Assembly: GCA_900550545.1 (NCBI GenBank)
Contig: URSS01000049.1
Coordinates: 1 to 19,627, forward strand
Length of the DNA stretch: 19,627 nucleotides
Reading direction: 5' to 3'
From: an uncultured Lachnobacterium sp.
GTDB taxonomy: Bacteria > Bacillota > Clostridia > Lachnospirales > Lachnospiraceae
This document shows positions 13,221 through 19,627 of the stretch, piece by piece (within the stretch, counting starts at the first letter, position 1; each line of letters begins with the position of its first letter). The notes below the pieces were generated by a model. That model did no database searches, had not been told where the DNA came from, and saw only the letters and a program-made list of their open reading frames with translations. The position numbers were made by a program, and so were the translations under genes.

Positions 13221-15017
13221 ATGAATTTGATAAAAGCGCAACAGGAAACAAACGGAGGCAATCAAAGAAAGCATAACAGGAAATTTACACGGAGATTCCT
13301 AACTAACATGATGGCAATTGTTTTATTGTTCGGTTGTCTTTTGGTTCCGAATATAGAGGCAAAAGCAGATAACCTGTACATTGCACTGAGTGACACTACA
13401 GTTAAAATTGGCGATGCTATTACCGTATCGGTCACTGTACCGGCGGGCGTTTCGGCAACAGTTAATTTGACGTATCCGACGGATTTACTTACCTATTCGT
13501 CGGCATCCGATACCGCCAGTGCAAATGCAGGAACAGTTTCCATGACGATCGGAAGTTATGGAAGTTCCAATAAACGTTCGGTTGGAACGGTAACTTTTCA
13601 GGCAAAATCATCAGGTAAAGCAATCTTTTCAGCTTCTGCTCCAATTGCAGGAAATCAGGAAGGGGATCGTGTCAGTGTCACAGGTGCGAGTGCATCCGTG
13701 AACATAAAGAATGAAACAGGCGATGATGCGGAGAATGGGGATAATGCAAACAAATCTTCGGATAATTCTCTTTCCTCGCTTACTTTATCGGCAGGAAAAC
13801 TTTCGCCGGCGTTTCAATACAATATTACCAGCTATACAGCAGAAGTAGAAAATGATGTGACATCTGTTGTGGTAAGCGCCAAGGCAAACAATGAGAAAGC
13901 CACCGTGGAATCTGTAAAAGGTGGGGAAAAACTTGCTGTTGGCTCTAATAAGATCCGGATTGTTGTCAAAGCGGAGAATGGAGTGACGACCACTTATGTG
14001 GTAAATGTGACAAGAAAAGCGGCTGGAGATGATGAAAAGCAGCAGGATTCAGAAAAAGATGAGCAGCCGGATGGTGATTTAAGCCAGCAATATTACGAAA
14101 TAAACGGACAAAAATTATATCCGGCAATTTCGATTCCAGAGGATGTCGTGCCACAGGATTTCGAACAGGGAACCATGAAACTCTGGGACAAAGACTACCC
14201 ATATTTATACAATGACAAAATCGGCAGCCAGATCTGTCTGCTTTATCTTGTGGATGAAAACAAGGAAAATGGAGCATTGTATATGGTAATGGACAGTGCA
14301 CCGTACGAGGCGTATCCGTATGTAAGCTTTTCCTCTGAGTTTGGCTATATTGTTGTCGTTCCGGATGCAGATGAGACAACACTTCCGGCGGGGTATAAGG
14401 CTGGAACTCTCAATATTGAAGGAAAAGGAAGTGTCGGTGCATACTATTATGGGGAAGACCAAAATGTTTGTCTGGTCTATGCTGTAAACAATGAAGGAAA
14501 TTATGGATGGTACCTCTATGATACAAATGAGCGTACCTACATGCGCTATCTTGGAAACAGTGAGGCGGACAGAGAAGAAATTCAGGTTCCGGACACGGAG
14601 GCGCAGAGTGGTGATATTCAGAAATTAGAAAGTCAGAACCGCATGATCTTCTGGGCGTTTCTGATCGTTGTGCTGTTCCTTCTTGTTGTGATTGTTATAC
14701 TTGTCCTTTCCCGCAGAAACCGTCTGGAACATCAGGAAGACGAAGAGGACTTCGATGATTTTGATGATGAAGAGTATGCGGAACTGGAAGCTGAAAACGA
14801 ACAGCTTACACAGGAAGAGGAAGATGCGATGCCGGATGAAAAAGAAGTATCAGATTCAAATCCGGAAGAAACAATAGAAAGAATAGCAGATTCAGAAAAC
14901 GATACAAAACCGATTTCGAAAGAAATTCCTGATAAGAAACCGAAAAAACATCATTTTTTCGGCAGAAAGAAAAAATCTTTGGAAGAGGAAAATGGAATAG
15001 AATTTATTGATTTATAG
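13221..15017 (+). CDS. Membrane-anchored cohesin-like protein with cadherin-like domain
   Basis: This 598-residue surface protein probably binds the dockerin of the preceding enzyme. A long basic N-terminus and hydrophobic core form a signal peptide (about 1-50). Residues 51-163 look cohesin-like: IGDAITVSVTVPAG, then a TYPTDLLTYSSAS segment and GTVTFQAKSSGKAIFSASA, the strand pattern of cohesin domains. A cadherin-like beta-sandwich lies at 182-266, similar to that in the neighbouring enzyme. An acidic linker, an unassigned domain (288-445), one membrane helix (about 476-496), and a 100-residue cytoplasmic tail follow. The tail is very acidic (505-555), then basic (570-585, KKPKKHHFFGRKKK). 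The start is uncertain: ATG 13221 lacks a well-spaced ribosome site, and ATG 13308 or 13311 would still leave a signal core. TAGGAGG at its stop codon serves clpC. Confidence 0.8.
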   Translation: MNLIKAQQETNGGNQRKHNRKFTRRFLTNMMAIVLLFGCLLVPNIEAKADNLYIALSDTTVKIGDAITVSVTVPAGVSATVNLTYPTDLLTYSSASDTASANAGTVSMTIGSYGSSNKRSVGTVTFQAKSSGKAIFSASAPIAGNQEGDRVSVTGASASVNIKNETGDDAENGDNANKSSDNSLSSLTLSAGKLSPAFQYNITSYTAEVENDVTSVVVSAKANNEKATVESVKGGEKLAVGSNKIRIVVKAENGVTTTYVVNVTRKAAGDDEKQQDSEKDEQPDGDLSQQYYEINGQKLYPAISIPEDVVPQDFEQGTMKLWDKDYPYLYNDKIGSQICLLYLVDENKENGALYMVMDSAPYEAYPYVSFSSEFGYIVVVPDADETTLPAGYKAGTLNIEGKGSVGAYYYGEDQNVCLVYAVNNEGNYGWYLYDTNERTYMRYLGNSEADREEIQVPDTEAQSGDIQKLESQNRMIFWAFLIVVLFLLVVIVILVLSRRNRLEHQEDEEDFDDFDDEEYAELEAENEQLTQEEEDAMPDEKEVSDSNPEETIERIADSENDTKPISKEIPDKKPKKHHFFGRKKKSLEEENGIEFIDL

Positions 15018-15029
15018 GAGGCTTAAGAA

Positions 15030-17468
15030 GTGAGACCATATACAGATAAGGCGAAAAAAGCGATGAACTACGCGAATCGTCTTTCAAAATCAATGAACTG
15101 TAATTATGTGGGATCAGAACACATTCTTGCAGGCTTATTAAAAGAAGGAACCGGTGTTGCGGCAGAGGTTCTTACGGCAAACAATATTGAATTCAACAAT
15201 CTGCTGCAACTGATCCAGGATCTTGTATCAGCGGGAGAAGAAATTGAAGTCCTTGACAGAGATGGATATACTCCGCGAACACAGGCAATCCTTGATCGGG
15301 CATCTGAGACGGCGGAACGTTTTGGGTGCGAGGAGATTGGAACAGAACATTTACTTCTTGCAATTATGAAAGAAGGAGACTGCGCTGCATGCAGACTTTT
15401 GAATACCATGGGAGCCAGCATACAGAAACTGTTTATTGACATTCTCGGAGCGATGGGCGAAGACCCGGCAAAATTCCGTGATGAGATTCAAAGAGGAAGA
15501 GGTAACGCATCTTCCTCTACGCCGACACTGGATCAGTATTCCAGAGACCTGACAGAACTGGCACAGGAAGGCTTGCTGGATCCGGTAATTGGAAGACAGC
15601 AGGAGACAGAACGCGTCATTCAGATTCTGTGCCGCAGGGGAAAAAATAATCCGTGTCTGATTGGTGAACCGGGCGTAGGAAAGACGGCAATTGTAGAAGG
15701 CATTGCACAGAGTCTTGCGAATGGGACAGTTCCGGAGATCGTTGCAGGAAAACGTCTGGTTTCCCTTGATATGTCTGGTATGGTTGCAAAATCCAAATAT
15801 CGTGGCGAGTTCGAGGAACGCATCAAGAAAGTAATCAGCGAAGTGACAGAAGCTGGAAATGTGTTGCTTTTTATTGATGAACTGCATACGATTATAGGTG
15901 CGGGTGGCGCAGAGGGCGCATTGGATGCATCCAATATTTTAAAACCTGCACTGGCCAGAGGCGAAGTGCAGGTTATTGGTGCTACGACTATAGAAGAATA
16001 CCGGAAATATATTGAAAAAGATGCTGCCTTAGAGCGCCGTTTTCAGCCGGTTCAGGTCAATGAACCTACAGAAGAAGAATCCATTGAGATATTGAAAGGC
16101 ATTCGTCCACTGTATGAAAGACATCACAATGTAGAAATTACAGATGAAGGATTAGAGGCGGCAGTACATCTATCAGCACGTTATGTCAACGACCGCTTTT
16201 TGCCGGATAAAGCAATTGATCTCATGGATGAAGCGGCAGCAAAGACAAGGCTTGGCGTGTTAAAAGGCAGTGACGAATTGAACCGTTTAAAGCAGGAAAT
16301 GCATCAGACCGAACTTTTACTTGAAGATGCCTTACGTGAGGGCGATATCGAAAAGGCCCGCATGTTGAAAAACACCAAGGAGGAACTGGCTTCTGAATGG
16401 GAAAAACAGAACAAGAAGAACCAGCGTGCAAATAAGCGGAAAGTTCCGGTTGTCGGAGAAAATGAGATTGCGGATGTTGTGGCCGGATGGACAAAGATTC
16501 CAGTGAGCAGACTCACAGAAAGCGAAGCGGCGCGTTTACAGAAATTAGAAGAGACATTGCACAAGCGTGTCATTGGACAGGAAGAGGCAGTTTCTGCAGT
16601 GGCAAAAGCTGTACGCCGTGGCAGGGTTGGATTAAAAGATCCAAAGAGACCGATTGGTTCCTTCTTATTCCTCGGACCGACCGGTGTTGGAAAAACAGAA
16701 GTATCCAAGGCGCTTGCAGAGGCTGTATTTGGCAATGAAGAGGCAATGATCCGCGTTGATATGTCGGAATATATGGAAAAACACAGTGTTTCCAAAATGA
16801 TTGGATCACCACCAGGATATGTAGGACATGAGGACGGAGGGCAGCTTTCGGAAAAAGTCAGAAGGAATCCGTTTTCTGTAATTTTATTTGACGAGATTGA
16901 GAAAGCACATCCGGATGTGTTTAACATTCTTTTGCAGGTTTTAGATGACGGCCACATTACCGATTCACAGGGACGAAAAGTCGATTTCAAGAATACAATC
17001 ATTATCATGACAAGTAATGCAGGGGCACAGTCTATTATTGAGCCGAAAAAGCTCGGATTTGGTGCAAAAGAAGATGAAAAGCAGGATCATGAGCGCATGA
17101 AGAGCAATGTCATGGAAGAGGTTAAAAGAATCTTTAAACCGGAATTTTTGAACCGAATTGACGAGACCATTGTATTCCGTGCATTGAACAAAGAGGATAT
17201 GAAACAGATCATGACAATCATGGTACGTGAACTTCAGCAAAGATGCAAAGATCAGCTGCAGATTGAGCTCACCGTGCGGGATGCTGCAAAGGCACATATT
17301 GTCGAGGAGGCTTACGACCGCAAGTACGGTGCGAGACCGCTTCGCAGAAAGCTTCAGGACGAGGTGGAAGACCGGCTTGCAGAGGCAATAATCCGCGGAG
17401 ATATCCACGCACAGGATCATGTAATTGTTACAACAAAGAACAAGGAAATCGTTGTCACAAAAGCATAA
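15030..17468 (+). CDS. clpC: ClpC, ATPase subunit of the Clp protease
   Basis: ClpC unfolds proteins and feeds them to ClpP in the cytoplasm. It has Clp N-domain repeats (about 1-145), the first AAA+ domain with Walker A GEPGVGKT (212-219) and Walker B LLFIDELH (279-286), a UVR-type coiled segment (about 420-460), and the second AAA+ domain with Walker A GPTGVGKT (549-556) and FDEIEKAHPD after it. Its 812 residues match ClpC. GTG 15030 is chosen because AGGAGG (15017-15022) is well spaced. That ribosome site overlaps the stop of the cohesin-like gene. The usual ctsR, mcsA and mcsB partners are absent upstream, and I see no CtsR-type heptad repeat, so heat-shock control like that of Bacillus is not evident. 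Downstream are a short gene and radA, a conserved order. Confidence 0.95.
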   Translation: MRPYTDKAKKAMNYANRLSKSMNCNYVGSEHILAGLLKEGTGVAAEVLTANNIEFNNLLQLIQDLVSAGEEIEVLDRDGYTPRTQAILDRASETAERFGCEEIGTEHLLLAIMKEGDCAACRLLNTMGASIQKLFIDILGAMGEDPAKFRDEIQRGRGNASSSTPTLDQYSRDLTELAQEGLLDPVIGRQQETERVIQILCRRGKNNPCLIGEPGVGKTAIVEGIAQSLANGTVPEIVAGKRLVSLDMSGMVAKSKYRGEFEERIKKVISEVTEAGNVLLFIDELHTIIGAGGAEGALDASNILKPALARGEVQVIGATTIEEYRKYIEKDAALERRFQPVQVNEPTEEESIEILKGIRPLYERHHNVEITDEGLEAAVHLSARYVNDRFLPDKAIDLMDEAAAKTRLGVLKGSDELNRLKQEMHQTELLLEDALREGDIEKARMLKNTKEELASEWEKQNKKNQRANKRKVPVVGENEIADVVAGWTKIPVSRLTESEAARLQKLEETLHKRVIGQEEAVSAVAKAVRRGRVGLKDPKRPIGSFLFLGPTGVGKTEVSKALAEAVFGNEEAMIRVDMSEYMEKHSVSKMIGSPPGYVGHEDGGQLSEKVRRNPFSVILFDEIEKAHPDVFNILLQVLDDGHITDSQGRKVDFKNTIIIMTSNAGAQSIIEPKKLGFGAKEDEKQDHERMKSNVMEEVKRIFKPEFLNRIDETIVFRALNKEDMKQIMTIMVRELQQRCKDQLQIELTVRDAAKAHIVEEAYDRKYGARPLRRKLQDEVEDRLAEAIIRGDIHAQDHVIVTTKNKEIVVTKA

Positions 17469-17480
17469 GAGTGTTATAAT
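17452..17480 (+). promoter_or_regulatory. Promoter inside the 3' end of clpC
   Basis: TTGTCA (17452-17457), exactly 17 bases, TATAAT (17475-17480) with TG at 17472-17473 in the extended -10 position. The -35 lies in the last codons of clpC. It drives the 137-codon gene and radA. Confidence 0.85.
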
Positions 17481-17527
17481 TTAAGAAACTATTTTTGAGA
17501 AAAAGTTAATACACAGGAGGATAAATA

Positions 17528-17941
17528 ATGGCTGCAATTAGTGAATTGATTCGTACCGAGGCAGATGGAACAATTAGCTTTGGAGATTATACTTTGGGAG
17601 CAAAGGCAAAGTTAGACAATTACGAATTTCATGGAGATATGTATAAGGTAAAGACGTTCAAGGAGATTACCAAATTAGAGCGTAATGGACTTTTTGTATA
17701 CGAGTCTGTACCGGGTACTGCTGTAACAAATTTTAAGCAGGATGAGAAGACAGTATCCTTTACCGTAGAGGGACCGGAGGATGCACAGATTACCCTTGAA
17801 CTTGCAGAAGAGACCGAATATGAAATCACCATTGATGGAAAGTCTGCAGGAACCATGAAGACAAATCTTGGTGGCAAATTAAGCATGAGCGTTGAATTGG
17901 AAGGCGCAGATACAGTAGAAATTAAGGTAGAACAGAGATAA
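17528..17941 (+). CDS. Conserved protein of unknown function
   Basis: The 137 residues have no signal peptide or membrane helix. The second half is a run of alternating beta strands (VSFTVEGPEDAQITLEL, then YEITIDGKSAGTM and LSMSVELEGADTVEIKVEQ), so a small all-beta fold is likely. The first part (FGDYTLGAKAKLDNYEFHGD, then KTFKEITKLERNGLFVYES) is probably a separate segment. To my memory similar proteins in Lachnospiraceae carry the database name endosialidase. Nothing in the sequence supports such an activity, and the protein appears cytoplasmic, so I leave it unnamed. It has a strong ribosome site (AGGAGG, 17516-17521) before ATG 17528, its own promoter, and only 4 bases before radA, so the two are co-transcribed and probably translationally coupled. 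Confidence 0.88.
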   Translation: MAAISELIRTEADGTISFGDYTLGAKAKLDNYEFHGDMYKVKTFKEITKLERNGLFVYESVPGTAVTNFKQDEKTVSFTVEGPEDAQITLELAEETEYEITIDGKSAGTMKTNLGGKLSMSVELEGADTVEIKVEQR

Positions 17942-17945
17942 TTAT

Positions 17946-19319
17946 ATGGCAAAAGCAAAAACGAGCGCGTTTTTTTGTCAGAATTGTGGATACGAGTCCG
18001 CCAAATGGATGGGACAGTGTCCGGGATGTAAGGAGTGGAATACCTTCGTTGAGGAACTGGTGGACCGGAAGTCGCTTAGTACTTCCGGTAAAATCAAACC
18101 AGCGACGGAAGCGAAGCCTGTTCCACTCTCTGCAATTACGGCAAAAGACGAGAAGAGAACAAGTACATCTATAAAAGAACTGGATCGTGTACTGGGAGGG
18201 GGAATCGTGAAAGGTTCTCTTGTTCTGGTTGGTGGAGATCCGGGCATTGGCAAATCAACACTATTGCTGCAGGTTTGCAGGAACCTGTCGAATCAGAATC
18301 TGTCCGTGTTATATGTGTCGGGAGAAGAATCTTTGCACCAGATTAAAATCCGTGCGGAGCGCATTGGAACTTTTACGGACAGTCTGGAATTATTATGTGA
18401 GACAAATCTGGATACAATTCGCAGTGTAATCGAACGCAAAAAGCCCCAAATCGTCATCATAGATAGTATACAGACCATGTATAATGAGAGTGTTGGATCT
18501 GCACCGGGAAGCGTGTCGCAAGTACGTGAATCGACAGGTGTTCTTATGCAGATTGCAAAAGGCATGGAAATTTCAATTTTTATTGTAGGTCATGTGACAA
18601 AGGAAGGTGTAGTGGCAGGTCCACGTGTACTGGAACATATGGTGGATACCGTGCTGTATTTTGAAGGTGACAGACACGAAAGCTACCGTATTTTGCGCGG
18701 TGTGAAGAATCGATTTGGCTCCACAAATGAAATTGGTGTATTTGAAATGCGCACAGAAGGTCTTGTGGAAGTAGAAAATCCTTCAGAATATATGCTGAGT
18801 GGAAAGCCGCAGGATGCATCCGGATCTGTGGTTGCATGTTCAATAGAGGGAACACGCCCAATTTTACTGGAAATTCAGGCGTTGATCTGTCACAGTTATT
18901 TTAATAATCCACGTCGTACAGCGACCGGTACGGATTTTAACAGGGTTAATCTGCTTATGGCTGTTCTTGAAAAAAGAATCGGTATGCAGCTTTCCGATTG
19001 TGATGCTTATGTAAATATCGCAGGTGGAATCCGTATGAATGAGCCTGCAATTGATCTGGGAATTGTGCTGGCGATTATGTCAAGCAAATTGGATCTAATT
19101 ATTGATGACCGGACAATATGCTTTGGAGAAGTGGGATTAAGTGGAGAAGTGCGTGGTGTCAGCATGGCAGAACAGAGAGTGGCAGAAGCGGCGAAACTTG
19201 GATTTGAGACATGTATTTTACCGAAAGTCTGTCTTGACGCAGCAGGAAAAATAAAGGGGATTCGTCTTGTCGGTGTACAGAATGTACAGGAAGCATTGCA
19301 GGCAATTCAACATCGATAG
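17946..19319 (+). CDS. radA: DNA repair protein RadA (Sms)
   Basis: RadA is a RecA-like ATPase that helps process recombination intermediates and branch-migrate DNA. It has an N-terminal zinc finger with C11, C14, C25 and C28 (CQNCG, then CPGC), a Walker A motif GGDPGIGKST (96-105), a Walker B IVIIDSIQT (169-177), the RadA-specific KNRFG motif (254-258), and a C-terminal Lon-protease-like domain (about 280-457, with AGGIRMNEPAIDLGI). Its length of 457 is normal. ATG 17946 lies 4 bases after the preceding gene, with a weak ribosome site, so coupling is likely. In Bacillus radA follows clpC and precedes disA. Here disA is missing and rRNA promoters follow. No clear terminator is seen after the stop. 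Confidence 0.96.
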   Translation: MAKAKTSAFFCQNCGYESAKWMGQCPGCKEWNTFVEELVDRKSLSTSGKIKPATEAKPVPLSAITAKDEKRTSTSIKELDRVLGGGIVKGSLVLVGGDPGIGKSTLLLQVCRNLSNQNLSVLYVSGEESLHQIKIRAERIGTFTDSLELLCETNLDTIRSVIERKKPQIVIIDSIQTMYNESVGSAPGSVSQVRESTGVLMQIAKGMEISIFIVGHVTKEGVVAGPRVLEHMVDTVLYFEGDRHESYRILRGVKNRFGSTNEIGVFEMRTEGLVEVENPSEYMLSGKPQDASGSVVACSIEGTRPILLEIQALICHSYFNNPRRTATGTDFNRVNLLMAVLEKRIGMQLSDCDAYVNIAGGIRMNEPAIDLGIVLAIMSSKLDLIIDDRTICFGEVGLSGEVRGVSMAEQRVAEAAKLGFETCILPKVCLDAAGKIKGIRLVGVQNVQEALQAIQHR

Positions 19320-19361
19320 TATTCAAAAAGTAATAAATTAAAAAATAAATGAAAAAAGCTG

Positions 19362-19390
19362 TTGACAAAAATTGCGGAACGTGATAGTAT
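19362..19390 (+). promoter_or_regulatory. First rRNA-operon promoter (P1)
   Basis: TTGACA (19362-19367), exactly 17 bases, TAGTAT (19385-19390). An A-rich stretch directly upstream (19326-19357) looks like an UP element. Together with P2 this is the layout of a ribosomal RNA operon promoter. Confidence 0.8.
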
Positions 19391-19502
19391 AACAAAGCTG
19401 TCGCTGATGAGACGGCAGGCACTGAATCGAAACAGAAATACAGGAAGAAGGCTTCCGGGCGGAAGACCTCAAAAAGATTTCTGAAAAAGATGAAAAAAGT
19501 TG

Positions 19503-19531
19503 TTGACAAAAGACGACAGAGGTGCTATTAT
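19503..19531 (+). promoter_or_regulatory. Second rRNA-operon promoter (P2)
   Basis: TTGACA (19503-19508), exactly 17 bases, TATTAT (19526-19531), preceded by AAAAAAG. It lies 141 bases after P1 and is near consensus. Confidence 0.85.
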
Positions 19532-19627
19532 GAATAAGCTGTCGCTGAGAGATACAGCAGAGGACGGCGAGAGAACATTGATAACTGAACAGTGAAAAAC
19601 CTTGAAAGATTTTGAGAAAAGTGACGA
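19532..19627 (+). other. Leader of a probable rRNA operon, cut by the window edge
   Basis: The sequence after P2 contains CATTGATAACTGAACAGTG (19575-19593), of the kind seen just before 16S rRNA genes in clostridia, followed by a stretch with no ORF. The 16S gene itself is not in the window, so this is an inference from the paired promoters and the leader. Confidence 0.6.

Larger units (their letters stand above)
19349..19548 (+). repeat. Duplicated promoter module, direct repeat with 141-base period
   Basis: ATGAAAAAAG at 19349 recurs at 19490, each followed by TTGTTGACAAAA or CTGTTGACAAAA, and AAGCTGTCGCTGA at 19395 recurs at 19536. All offsets are 141 bases. The spacers and -10 boxes between them differ. 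A small hairpin CTTCC-GGGC-GGAAG lies between the copies (19452-19465). Confidence 0.7.

Noticed and set aside
13211..13276. 21-codon frame starting at ATG 13211 before the cohesin-like gene
   Set aside because: It overlaps the next start, its ribosome site is too close, and no leader-peptide feature such as repeated regulatory codons is seen.
15351..17008. Long open frames on the minus strand opposite clpC (15351-15887 and 16304-17008)
   Set aside because: They lie wholly opposite a clear ClpC coding frame, have low-complexity Ser/Pro/His-rich translations without domains, and lack ribosome sites.
1..19627. CRISPR array, insertion sequence or prophage
   Set aside because: No regularly spaced repeats, transposase, integrase or phage structural genes were seen anywhere in the window.

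Overview
The window looks like chromosome from a low-to-mid GC Gram-positive anaerobe of the Clostridia, most likely a Lachnospiraceae-type gut bacterium. The reasons are strong AGGAGG-type ribosome sites, GTG and TTG starts, extended -10 (TGnTATAAT) promoters, a tRNA without encoded CCA, a dockerin with its partner-like cohesin, and the clpC-radA order. Two proteins without signal peptides that could be flagellar export cargo, and one perfect sigma-D-type -10 box, hint at a motile species. The species itself cannot be named from this sequence.

Layout. Positions 1-4716: the 5' end of a tRNA (minus strand), an EF-hand-like hypothetical gene (minus), a three-domain S1 RNA-binding protein (plus), a lytic transglycosylase (minus) and lysA, diaminopimelate decarboxylase (plus). 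Positions 4738-5722: lysA terminator, tRNA-Leu(CAA) on the minus strand, then a small XRE regulator whose promoter carries a perfect inverted repeat, a 92-codon gene of unknown role, and a terminator hairpin that also carries a promoter for the next operon.

Positions 5773-11247 form a tight cell-envelope operon: an LTA-synthase-family phosphoglycerol transferase, a YfhO-type GT-C membrane glycosyltransferase, a CsbB/GtrB-type polyprenyl-phosphate glycosyltransferase, and a 72-codon single-pass membrane protein. The first three match the known logic of making a glycerolphosphate polymer, loading a lipid carrier with sugar inside the cell and transferring the sugar to the polymer outside. No flippase gene is present here.

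Positions 11371-17468: from a near-consensus promoter runs a secreted glucosaminidase ending in a dockerin, then a membrane-anchored protein with an N-terminal cohesin-like domain, then clpC. The first two suggest a small cohesin-dockerin device that tethers a peptidoglycan hydrolase to its own membrane, the most interesting system in the window. Positions 17452-19319: a conserved 137-codon gene with its own promoter, and radA. The window ends in two tandem strong promoters and a leader typical of an rRNA operon starting just past the right edge.
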